From Ustilago trichophora (taxonomy: Eukaryota > Basidiomycota > Ustilaginomycetes > Ustilaginales > Ustilaginaceae), in contig OOIN01000027.1 of NCBI GenBank assembly GCA_900323505.1, positions 124,001 to 188,000 of the forward strand: a DNA stretch of 64,000 nt, read 5' to 3'. Both the position numbers and the translations under genes were made by a program. The notes under the pieces are model-generated. The model was given only the letters and a program-made list of their open reading frames with translations. It was not told the DNA's origin and searched no databases. This document shows positions 1-9,091 of this stretch, one piece after another. How positions within the stretch are numbered: position 1 is the stretch's first letter; each line of letters begins with the position of its first letter.

Positions 1-304
1 TGTCTCTGTCTGCCAAGCCATCTTCCAAAACCAGTTCGTCCACAACCTCAGATCCATCCCAGGTGCCCCCATCGACCAAATCGTACGACACGGCGTAAGC
101 GCATTCAGAGCTTTTACTCCCCAAAGTATGCTTCCCAGCGTCGAACTTGCAGCCAATCTGGCGGTCAACAAGACTTTTCTGGCTTCGGTCGCTTTGGGTG
201 GCGCAGCATTGGCAAGCGTGTTTGGGATGGAGTTGAATCGTCGAATTCTGCCCGAGTCGCAACAGCTGCAGCAGCAGATAGAGGCTCAGAAGGAGAAGGC
301 TTAG
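1..304 (+). CDS. C-terminal end of an MFS multidrug transporter (DHA2/14-TM type), cut by the window edge
   Basis: The reading frame is open from base 2 to the TAG at 302-304, giving about 100 residues. It has the pattern seen at the end of fungal DHA2 drug exporters: an amphipathic stretch ending in a Leu/Pro segment, a short loop, one last hydrophobic helix (about residues 60-80 of the fragment: TFLASVALGGAALASVFG) and then Met-Glu followed by a basic and glutamine-rich cytosolic tail. The family exports drugs or siderophores by proton antiport in the plasma or vacuolar membrane; the substrate cannot be told from this end. The start and most of the gene lie left of the window. It converges on the next gene, with about 160 bases between stop codons. 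Its presence beside the quinate genes may be coincidental. Confidence 0.75.
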   Translation, partial: VSVCQAIFQNQFVHNLRSIPGAPIDQIVRHGVSAFRAFTPQSMLPSVELAANLAVNKTFLASVALGGAALASVFGMELNRRILPESQQLQQQIEAQKEKA

Positions 305-465
305 TTTCGAAGATCATGTTTTCTGTATAGATTCAAATGTTTCACCAACACCACACACCGCTTTGCTGAATGATGACTTTTCACGAGGATGATTTTCTGT
401 GATGAGTATGTGTCAAGCGAGAACAAGTCAATGTATAATGTACGAAAAACGAAAGCCGCGCGGAC

Positions 466-1674
466 TTATGCAAAAACCTTCTCGACCAACCTATCCAACC
501 CAGCCCTTGCCCGCGTAGCATGTTCCAACGGCACCCTTTCTCCCTCTCCGTTCAAGCTATCGTTAAACACCTCGATACTCCACGGTCCCGTATATCCCGC
601 CTTTACGACCGCCTTTACGAAGTCGTCCACCGGCATAAAAGCCCCCAGATCTTTCTCGCACGGGAACAATCTTGACGATCTCGACCAGATCATCCTACTC
701 GGCCTTGGCTCCCCTTCCCTGGGACTTGGCAGTAGAGGTTGTGGCATTCTCTTTGCATCTCCGATCTGGAGCAAAAAGATCTTGTCCCCTGGCACGTGCT
801 GTTCGATATTGCTAAAGCTCCTCTCGAGCTTTTCCATGGTGATCGAGGAAGGTTCTTGAATGCCCGTGTTTGAGCAAGGGTCTGCGAATTCTCGAGCTAG
901 AGTGTTGAAGCTATCCAAAATCAGACCGATGTTACTGCGGTTTGTCGCACGGACCACCTCCCAAGCCTGACACCAGAGATCGACATGTGCTCCCCACGAC
1001 AGCGCTTCGAATCCAACACGAATCGGGTGTCCCTCGACAGCGGTGAACTGGTGTGCCATGTCGGAGATCTCGGTGAAATCTCGTACGAGCCTATCGAGGT
1101 TTCCAGTGGTGGCAGGGGAAGGGTTGTTCTGAGAACAGATGAGAAGGAGCGGGGTGGAGAGGGCCTGCATGATGGCGAAACGAGATCGTACACGTTCCAT
1201 CGCAACATGACGGTCCGAAGCCGAAACCCAGCCTTCGACATCTCGCAGAGGCTGCAGACAGACAATCTCGAGGTTGAGACTGTCACAGTAGAACTTGATA
1301 TACGAGGCGGCGGCGAGCTCCAATTCGGCTTCCTCCTGGGTGCATTCGCCAAAGGCGTTGTAGAACTTCTTCTCCTGTGCGAGCTTAGGAGTGAGACTGG
1401 ACGACGACGAGGAGGAAGAGGAAGAGGAAGCGCGCAATCGAGAATGCTGGGAAAGCGGGCTATCCGGTGGGGTCAAGAGCGCATGGCTAGCCCGGATCGA
1501 TGCGAAGTGGGCCGATTGGGAAAAGACCCAAAGATCATCGGAAAAAAGCTCCACTCCCTGAATGCCAGAGGCGGCAATCGAGTTGAGCTTGGACAGGAGA
1601 GAGTGGTTTGCGGTGTGATAGCCCACGCTGTGGGTAAAGATGGAATACCTTGGAGCTTGAGTAGATGACGACAT
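466..1674 (-). CDS. qutC: 3-dehydroshikimate dehydratase-like enzyme (xylose-isomerase-like TIM barrel)
   Basis: 402 residues with the sugar-phosphate isomerase/epimerase fold used by fungal 3-dehydroshikimate dehydratases (QutC/Qa-4), which convert 3-dehydroshikimate to protocatechuate in the cytosol. Probable metal ligands fall at the ends of barrel strands: Glu223 (GFEALSW), Asp254 (LILDSFN), Gln303 (LLQIGDA) and Glu368 (WSIEVFN). A Ser-only tract at residues 83-93 is inserted after the first strands and looks like a repeat expansion, which would explain a length somewhat above the family's usual ~350. The start is supported because the bases around it (GCACAACATGTCGT) are identical around the start of the neighbouring dehydrogenase. 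Both neighbours belong to the same pathway, which favours the dehydratase role over a generic isomerase. Family membership is clear; the exact substrate is inferred. Confidence 0.78.
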   Translation of the reverse strand: MSSSTQAPRYSIFTHSVGYHTANHSLLSKLNSIAASGIQGVELFSDDLWVFSQSAHFASIRASHALLTPPDSPLSQHSRLRASSSSSSSSSSSLTPKLAQEKKFYNAFGECTQEEAELELAAASYIKFYCDSLNLEIVCLQPLRDVEGWVSASDRHVAMERVRSRFAIMQALSTPLLLICSQNNPSPATTGNLDRLVRDFTEISDMAHQFTAVEGHPIRVGFEALSWGAHVDLWCQAWEVVRATNRSNIGLILDSFNTLAREFADPCSNTGIQEPSSITMEKLERSFSNIEQHVPGDKIFLLQIGDAKRMPQPLLPSPREGEPRPSRMIWSRSSRLFPCEKDLGAFMPVDDFVKAVVKAGYTGPWSIEVFNDSLNGEGERVPLEHATRARAGLDRLVEKVFA

Positions 1675-2743
1675 GTTGTGCGAGCGTTTGATGTGGTGGT
1701 GATGATGGTTGTCTGGTCGTGGTGGAGGAGGAGGGAGGGTGTAAAGTAAGTGTAACTCGTGAGATGGAGAGAGAAGAGGTAAAAGGGTCTCTCAACCAGG
1801 TGTTGTATGGGGTTAGATTGAAAAGTGAGGGGCAAAGCGAACTGCCATTGAGACCGGCATCTCTCGGCAGCAAATGCTTTGCTGTATCTCTCCAGGCTGT
1901 TGTACAACGCATGACAGTCTCACCATCTCCCAATCCCTCATACGGCTACTGTACACACAAGGGTGGGGGGGCACAATTTGACATATAGCTTTGCGGTACG
2001 ACCCCTTCCGAGAAAAAAAAAAACCGAAGCCATGTGGAGCGGTAAAAAGAAATTGACCGAGCGCGGCTAATCGACGATCTCCATCCGGCTACTTGCCATT
2101 GCATAACATATATTTCGGCTAATTTTCACCGACCTGACCGTCGCCGCCGAGGGATAACTTTTTCGTCCCCATGTGGTCGTAGAGGTAGGCAGGTGGGGGG
2201 TTTGTGATCCCCGGTCTCGCGGAGGGATGGTTTAAGTTCTCTGTTCCTGGGTGTGCTGCATCGGAAGGAGCTGCGTTTGCTGCAGGGGTTCGAGACTCAG
2301 GTTGAGGGAGAAAGGTTCTTCCCCCCATCTCTCCACGAGCGTATAGAGAGCAAGGTGATAGGTGCGTGTGGAGAAGATGGGAGGAACAACGTTCTTCCTC
2401 AACCGCCCCTCCTCCTCTATCCCCTTCCCCGGTCAAGATCTCGAGACGCAGCAGAGAGAGTGGAATAGTATTCTTCCACTCCCCTTCTATCCACCCAGAT
2501 GGCACGACTGCATCCTACTGCCAAGGAATCGTGTGTCACCGGTCAATCGCAGTCTCAAATCTCCGAGCATCCAAACCTTTTTCCATTAACCGGTCAGATT
2601 TCTCCTTGTCCTCGTCTCTCCTCGTCTCTCATGAAAGCTCTTCCACCGAGAGTAGGCGAATCGCATCATCCATCTTTTGCCGTTGGAAGAAAATCTTGCA
2701 TTGGCTCTGCATCGTACAAGTGAGAATGTGTGTGAATGTGCGG
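1675..2743. promoter_or_regulatory. Promoter of the dehydratase-like gene; four CGGCTA motifs
   Basis: No gene is seen here; the short open frames have no family features. CGGCTA(A/C) occurs at 1943-1949, 2064-2070, 2086-2092 and 2116-2122 (a further copy at 2741-2747 overlaps the stop of the next gene). The same hexamer recurs in the other intergenic region of this cluster. TACTGTAC lies at 1947-1954, overlapping the first motif. CGG is the usual half-site of Zn2Cys6 regulators, so a shared activator site is plausible but untested. Confidence 0.4.
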
Positions 2744-4063
2744 CTACTTGATATCCATCATGGCCCTGACGAGATCTCTAGCCTGTTCTTCGATCTTGAG
2801 CCCGATCGGGCCCTCATCGCCCGCCTTTACGGCGTAGGGGATCGGATCAAATGTCTCTTTACCTTGTTCGAACGCCTTTGCTGTGGCAGCCCACATTCTT
2901 GCCTGTGCCAGACCTTGCTCCACCATGGCCTCCACACCACCGATGGGCAGCCAGTTTTGCTCCTCGGCAGCGATCAGCAGGGGAGTCATGCGAGGCTTGT
3001 AGCACATGTCCAAAAATGGGCGTTGAGGTGGCAGTGGCAAAGCCAACAGCTTCTCCTCTCCGGTTTGCGATTCGGGCAGAGCTGCATGGTTCTCGGAAAG
3101 GGCAGTGTAGGGTTCGGCGAAGAATTTGTGGGCGAGGGTGTAGACCATCTTTTCGTCTGGGGTTTGCGGGGCAAATGCGGGGATTGCTCCCACAGCACAT
3201 GCGACGTGGCCCAACTCGCCGGAGGAACGCTTGGCTGCTTCGCTCTCGTATGCCTCGACAGAGCGCAGGGGTCGGAGGTCGAGAGAAGTGCCAAAGTGGT
3301 CGAGCACCGCCTGTGTCTCGTCTGCATCGCGGTTGAGCAGGTAGATGGGAGACAGACCGAGCTGACTAACCGCATACACGGCCGATCTGCAAGTTCCTCC
3401 CGAACCAATAATGAAAGCCGAATAAGGCTTTGCATCTGGGTTTCGGGGGAAGACGTATCGGGCACGGTAGGAGAGTTGAGGGTCGAGATACTTGGTAACG
3501 CGGTCTTCGTTGTTGGACTCTGCCATAGCGCGAAGTACGGCATGTGCGATACCGAGGTAATCGGTGTTGGTACCGATCATCTTGCGCTTTCCCTTATCGG
3601 GGGTAGAAATGATGGTGTTGACCGTCTGAGTAGCTTTTCCGGCCTCGCTGAGCTCGTCGAGAACACCTTGTTCGCCGAGAGTAGCGGTAACGGCAACTTT
3701 GAGAGGCATGGTGACACCTGCACCTGCAAAGAGGGGGTCATCACGAACGAGCGCGCGGAAGTGAGGCTCATCGATGGTCTTGGTGTCTTTAAGGGTGTAG
3801 CTGGGCCAGAAGGACTGTTTTTCGGATCCGGGGAATGCGATGGGTGCAATGGATTGCAGCATGAGGTTCTGGAATGCAGGACTGGCCGAGTGGGAAATAG
3901 GAGAGCCAAAGAGGAAGTACCTTCGTGCAGAAGCTTGGATCTGCTCCGGTGTAGGATGAGGAGGGGCGACGAGTCCAGTGCCGTTGACTGCACCGCTTGC
4001 AGGAGGAGCAGCGGCAGCGTTGGCATCACTGTCGCCGTTGGGAAAAGAGAGATGATACGACAT
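2744..4063 (-). CDS. qutB: Quinate/shikimate dehydrogenase-like enzyme
   Basis: 439 residues from the chosen start. It carries the AroE/QutB layout: an N-terminal substrate domain with SHSASP (58-62), the catalytic-lysine motif VTMPLK (Lys122) and NTD (Asp168), then a Rossmann domain with GSGGTCR (220-226) and the pyridine-nucleotide loop NRD (244-246), ending in the GGVEAMVEQG region typical of the family. The reaction is NAD(P)-linked oxidation of quinate to 3-dehydroquinate or shikimate to 3-dehydroshikimate. Asp after NR, instead of the Thr of NADP-using AroE enzymes, hints at NAD. The frame stays open to an ATG at 4195, but the ATG at 4063 has the same flanking bases as the dehydratase start and precedes a low-complexity leader, so I chose it. 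It is clustered with the dehydratase (same strand) and the permease (divergent). It could instead be a regulatory homologue, but the catalytic Lys and Asp are kept. Confidence 0.82.
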   Translation of the reverse strand: MSYHLSFPNGDSDANAAAAPPASGAVNGTGLVAPPHPTPEQIQASARRYFLFGSPISHSASPAFQNLMLQSIAPIAFPGSEKQSFWPSYTLKDTKTIDEPHFRALVRDDPLFAGAGVTMPLKVAVTATLGEQGVLDELSEAGKATQTVNTIISTPDKGKRKMIGTNTDYLGIAHAVLRAMAESNNEDRVTKYLDPQLSYRARYVFPRNPDAKPYSAFIIGSGGTCRSAVYAVSQLGLSPIYLLNRDADETQAVLDHFGTSLDLRPLRSVEAYESEAAKRSSGELGHVACAVGAIPAFAPQTPDEKMVYTLAHKFFAEPYTALSENHAALPESQTGEEKLLALPLPPQRPFLDMCYKPRMTPLLIAAEEQNWLPIGGVEAMVEQGLAQARMWAATAKAFEQGKETFDPIPYAVKAGDEGPIGLKIEEQARDLVRAMMDIK

Positions 4064-4346
4064 GTTGTGCTTGTTGCTGGTCTTGTTAGAATATGATGGT
4101 AGCACGAACGAAAGGAGAAAGAAGTCGGGGCCCAGGATGAGAAGAAATAGCCAAGCTGAGCTTTGGTGTGGGGGGGGGAAAGTCCGGAGAATCAACCCGG
4201 CCGAAAAAGGGCTACAGTATTCTGCGAGTGGAGGGAAGGGATTCGGCTACGGCTAAAAGAGAAGGAAAATGAAAAAAAGAAAAAGATTTCTGCCTCGGCG
4301 TAACTGTGGTCGGGGAAAGAATGGTACAGCACATGGCTTTATCAAC

Positions 4347-4378
<32 letters not shown>

Positions 4379-6301
4379 GTTTTGCCGCGATTGATAACCG
4401 GTCATTTCCGTTTGGGCAAAAGACGACCACGCGATTTTTGGGATCGGCATGAATCTACAGAGTAGGGCGCGTTCCTCGGCAGTCTCGGTGGGCGTTGTTG
4501 TGCCCTTGTAGCCTCAATCCCCTCTCCATTCCTCATGACCTGCCTATGATCTCTCAAAGCCTTCAATGTCGATCCGCAAAACGGAATGAAATCGTAAGAC
4601 CAAAAGGCGATCGTCAGTTGTCCAAAGAGGTTGGGAGCAAATAGCCGCTGTGCAGCATGAGGAGGGGAGAAAAATTCATCCCGATCTCACATGGTAAACC
4701 CTTAGTGGTTCGGGGGCTAGTTCTGCAGTCGATGTACTGTACTGTAGTGTCCAGTAGTATAGCATCAGTGAGTTCGGCTTTTTCACTCGGTTTGACAAGA
4801 TTCGATAACCGAGGAAAATTCTGCAAGGGAGCAAGGGAACGGAGGATCCACATGGTTCTGCAGAATCATCTGTCCGGTAACCGGCCAATCCACCCATCTA
4901 TCAAATAGCCTTTTCCTTCTCGGCGTCTGTCCTGCTTTGTCTCTTTTTCCTGGGTGTGCGATGGAAAACACTCCGCTTCACAGTCAAATATTCCCCCGTC
5001 CGCTGCCCGCCGCTGTCCAATAAGGAACGCCACATTTCCATGAGTCCCGCGCCTTCGTTTCTTCGTTGCTTGGTTTCGAGCTGCACTGCAATAGAAATTG
5101 CTTGGCCCATCCTCTTTACCCGTTTGCATCTCTTGCATCAACAGCACACTTGTACAGTACAGTATAGTCTTGGCTTTCCGAGAGTATCCGAACCATGTCT
5201 CACTTTTGTTATTTCGCAATCACAACGGCAATTGACTGGCTGTTGTCACCAATCAACGGCTAGATTAGATTGGCCCAGACTTTGATCGATTCCTTCTGGA
5301 GCCCCTCTCACTTTGACCGCTCTCTTTCTTACTCCGGGGTGATGTGGTGCCCCGGTTATTGCCTTTGGCCATGGTCACACTGCTAATGCCGCACATTACG
5401 AGATGGAGGGATTCTTGGCTGGCTGTGTCATGCCAGATGCATACCTTGCAGATGTATGGGCCCACTTGTGCAAGCGATGCATGAGTGAGGTAGCTGCGGC
5501 TTCTCGGCATGGCGCAACTTTTCTCGAGTCTAGCCATACGACTCGTCTTTACCGGGCAGAGAGACAGAGAGATGCACAACAATCCAATCAGGGCAGAGCG
5601 AATTGGCAGCAGCAGCATCGGCGGAAACAGAGACTTGCAAAGCATTGCTGTACTGTATAGAGTGTAACTCCATCAAGTCCTTCTCCTTTTCTCCTTGCTC
5701 TTCATGCGAGAAATTTCAGGGCGGGGACCCCACGCGAGAAAAAAAAAGTGAAAAGAAAATTGATTTCATTTCTCCTTTCGTGGGGCAAAGTGCCTTGTCA
5801 ACAACTCGACCGAGTTTTCGCCCTCTCTCTCTGTCTTTGGTTGCCACGCTGTTTGTCTCTTTTCGTCCCCACTCCCGCACTTTTGGCATTTTGGCGCATG
5901 GTCCGTCGTTACACCAAGAAAAAAGCTTCCCCGCTTTGCCTTCAACACACACATATAACCTCGCTACCGTCTTTACTTCTTCCCCATCTTCCTTGCCCCC
6001 CACAATCATCCTTTCCCCCGCATCCCTTCATCCCTCCTCCATCTTCTCACACATCATCATCTCCTTCGCGAGACTTTTGCTATAGAGGGCTTACCCATCG
6101 GCGATTTTTTTTTTCAAGAAAAAAAAAAAAAACGAGTCACGCGTTCATATTTGAATTCACCGACACCCAATTGGATTTTTCCAATTCTCCGTGTCACGAG
6201 GTCCGTACTTCGTTTGTCGTGTCTTCCAAAAGCGCCAACTTCTTCTTCCTCTCTTCCACACCAACCCAGCCACCACCACATCGCAAAAAAACTTGCACAA
6301 G
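4064..6301. promoter_or_regulatory. 2.2 kb divergent promoter between the dehydrogenase and the permease
   Basis: No convincing gene. CGGCTA copies lie at 4244-4249, 4250-4255 (head-to-tail, the second extending to GGCTAAA) and 5257-5262. TACTGTAC-type motifs lie at 4735-4742, 5152-5160 and 5651-5657. A 27-base A tract at 4347-4373 and pyrimidine-rich stretches near 5820-6070 precede the permease. The region is unusually long for a smut intergenic spacer and would be the natural place for co-regulation. Confidence 0.45.
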
Positions 6302-7939
6302 ATGGGTTTCCTCACAAGAGTAGAGGACAGGCCCACGCCTTCGGCCGTCTACAACTGGCGCCTTTGGGTGCTCTCCTTCATTGCTTCGTTTGCTTCGATC
6401 ATGATCGGATATGACTCTGCTTTCATCGGTGGTACTCTGGCGCTGCCTTCGTTCATCAAGTCCTTCGGCAAGCTCGGTCCTAACACTTCGGGTAACTTGG
6501 TCTCGACTTACCAGGCTGGTGCCTTCTTTGGTGCTTTCATGGCCCACCCCATCGGTCACTTCCTTGGTCGCAAGAAGGGTCTCTTCATCACTTCGGTCAT
6601 CTTTACCATTGGTGCGGCTATCATGACGGCTGCTTCTCCTAGCACCCGTCTCACCCCCATCTTTGTCGGCAGGGCCATCGCCGGTCTCGCCATTGGTGCC
6701 GCTTCCAACTTGACCCCCATCTACATTTCCGAGATCGCCCCTGCGCCTGCTCGTGGTCAGGCCGTCGGTATCTACGAAATCGGCTGGCAGATCGGTGGCC
6801 TCGTCGGCTTCTTTATCAACTACGGTGTTATTCAGACCGTGGCTCCCAGCGTTACTCAGTGGCGCATCCCCTTTGCTGTCCAGCTTATCCCCGGTGGAAT
6901 GTTCATGATCGGCTGCTTCTTCCTCGTCGAATCTCCTCGTTGGTTGCTCTCCCGCGGTAGGGTCGAGGAAGCCCGTCAGAAGCTCTCCTACATCCGTCAC
7001 TTGCCCGTCGATGACCCGTACTTTGTCGAAGAATTCAACCAGATGAAATTCGCCATCGAAGAAAACACGCGTATCGCCGGCGGCGACTCGTACTTTGCTC
7101 CCTTCAAGTACGTCTTCAAGCGTAAGGATCTCGTTCGTCGTCTCGCCTTCGCTTCGAGTCTCTTCGCATTTCAGAACGGCACCGGAATCAACGCAATCAA
7201 CTACTACAGTCCCACAGTCTTCCGTTCGCTCGGTATCACCGGTACCTCGACCGGTCTGCTCGGCACTGGTATCTTTGGTGTCATCAAGACCATCGGTTCT
7301 CTCGTCTTCATCTTTTTCCTGGTAGAGACTGTCGGTCGTCGACGACTCCTCATGATCTCTTCGTCGGGTGGTGCTATCTCTATGTACGTCATTGCTGGAT
7401 ACATTGCCATCGCCAAGCCCGTTCAGAACAAGAAGACCTCGATCGACGGAGCTGGTGCCGCTGCTTTGGCCTTCTTCTACATCTGGACCGGCTTCTATTC
7501 GTTCGGTTGGAACCCTCTTCCTTGGGTTTACGGTTCCGAGGCCTTTGACAACACTGCGCGCCCGGTCGCAGGTATTTGCATGGCCGCTAGCAACTGGTTG
7601 TACAACTTTGCTATCTCGCAGGCTACGCCACACATGTTTATTCGTATGGGCTTTGGAGTCTATATTTTCTTCGCCAGCTGCATGGTTGTCAGCGTCGTCT
7701 GGATCTTCTTCCTCATGCCAGAGACCAAAGGTATCCCCATTGAAGAGATGGACAACCTGCACGAAAAGCGACCCCAGCGACACGCCCACGCCATGGTTAT
7801 CGAGGAACTTCGCACCAAGGCAGCCGAGCGCCGAGGAGAGACCGTCCTCGCCGCCAACAACGAAGGCTACCAGCAGTCCGACGCAGCTAGTAGCACCGAG
7901 AAGGAGGACAACAACCAGGTCAAGCTCAACACTGCTTAA
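6302..7939 (+). CDS. qutD: Quinate permease-like MFS sugar transporter
   Basis: 545 residues, 12 membrane helices, sugar-porter family. The opening VEDRPTP.AVYNWR followed by MIGYDSAFIGGTLALPSF is the signature of the fungal quinate permeases Qa-y/QutD. General porter motifs follow: GRKKG after helix 2 (about 88-92), the long helix 4-5 block with PIYISEIAP.ARG, VESPRWLL before the central loop (about 210) and PETKG after helix 12 (about 474). It would bring quinate or a related acid across the plasma membrane by proton symport. The frame is open upstream to 6191, but the in-frame ATG at 6302 matches the family's N-terminus exactly. It is divergent from the dehydrogenase gene. A Ser/Thr/Gln-rich tail closes the protein. 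Confidence 0.85.
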   Translation: MGFLTRVEDRPTPSAVYNWRLWVLSFIASFASIMIGYDSAFIGGTLALPSFIKSFGKLGPNTSGNLVSTYQAGAFFGAFMAHPIGHFLGRKKGLFITSVIFTIGAAIMTAASPSTRLTPIFVGRAIAGLAIGAASNLTPIYISEIAPAPARGQAVGIYEIGWQIGGLVGFFINYGVIQTVAPSVTQWRIPFAVQLIPGGMFMIGCFFLVESPRWLLSRGRVEEARQKLSYIRHLPVDDPYFVEEFNQMKFAIEENTRIAGGDSYFAPFKYVFKRKDLVRRLAFASSLFAFQNGTGINAINYYSPTVFRSLGITGTSTGLLGTGIFGVIKTIGSLVFIFFLVETVGRRRLLMISSSGGAISMYVIAGYIAIAKPVQNKKTSIDGAGAAALAFFYIWTGFYSFGWNPLPWVYGSEAFDNTARPVAGICMAASNWLYNFAISQATPHMFIRMGFGVYIFFASCMVVSVVWIFFLMPETKGIPIEEMDNLHEKRPQRHAHAMVIEELRTKAAERRGETVLAANNEGYQQSDAASSTEKEDNNQVKLNTA

Positions 7940-9091
7940 AGGAGCAAAAGCCGAGCCGATATAATGCTAAATGAATTGGTCCAAGGATTTACACGTTCAT
8001 AACGTCTTCATTATGCTTCCCGTTTCAAACCCACCTGTCTTTGCCGATTTTTGGGTCTTGTTGTAGTTTTAGAAAAGAAAAGAAACCCCTTTTTTCCCGT
8101 TTCCAACGTCGATATGTGTCTGCATAACAGAGCGGGGATGATGATGAGTCTGAGGGGATCCAGATACGTTTGAGCTTGAATTTGAGCTTGGGTTAAAATT
8201 CGCCGCTCTCTCTGTTCAACGGTCCAAGCTGCACATGATTCCTTTCGGCGGATCAGATTGTGACTGAAATTGACACCCTTCGTGATCCCACTCAGTGTCT
8301 TTGGGATTAACTTTGTGAAACCAGCCTATTATCATGAGCCTTGATTGGATGTCATCCTGAGAATCCAGCTAGTCTGTGAACACAATCTGATCTGCCGAAA
8401 GGAATAGAGGTGTCAAGGCGCATGCACGCTCTGTTTCCTTTCATTACTGTCCGACAGTGCACAGACATCCAACCTACAACAGCTATACATGGATGGTGTT
8501 CCTGCAGCTTTTATAGACTAAACTTTAGCTTCCGCAGTCCGTCGGTTGCCGCTGCAAACTGTTTCCATATAACTTGGTTGAGTTTCCAGCCGCGCACACA
8601 CAAAGCATCCAAACCCCCCGTCGCTTGATTTCGCTTCTTTCTGTCTCACTTGTGACTCCTTACTCCCAGAATAGCTTTCGAGCCCAATTGTGAGCCAGGT
8701 GAGAGACTATCATTCCGCCAATCTGTCTAGTGTAAGATGCCCTCCATGTGCTGAACGAAGAGATGGGTTGAGCAGGAGTGAAGGAATAGGAACGAAATCT
8801 GACATTGGGCGAAAAAATGCACAACTAACATCTCCCGCTGCAAAAATCCTTTTTCTCGCGCGACAAATTTCATCTCCCCAGCTAGCGGCTCGCAGGGACC
8901 TGCCGTGGTGCGCCCATCTCTGATCAACTAACTCTACCTTCACTTCTTCTCCCTTGCTCACAACTCTTCCATCATCCACACATCACACACTCTTTGTTCA
9001 TATCTTCGGTCATTACACCACACCACACCATACCAAACCATCTAACTTTCTCTCGACCGCACAACTATACCGTTTACCGCCCAAGAGCGAG
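7940..9091. other. Intergenic region: permease 3' end and RTF1 promoter
   Basis: About 1.15 kb without a supportable gene. Only short frames without family features are seen. The last 150 bases are C/T/A-rich, as in the leader just before many genes of this window, and run into the RTF1 start. Confidence 0.6.

Noticed and set aside
2366..4096. 576-residue open frame on the plus strand
   Set aside because: It is antisense to the quinate/shikimate dehydrogenase-like gene; the protein has no domain features and its openness follows from codon bias of the real strand.
4347..4373. A run considered as a retroposon tail
   Set aside because: No element body or target-site duplication is visible beside it; similar A/T runs are common in the intergenic DNA here.
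6194..7789. 531-residue open frame on the minus strand
   Set aside because: Antisense to the quinate permease; Asp/Gly/Thr-rich without helices or motifs.
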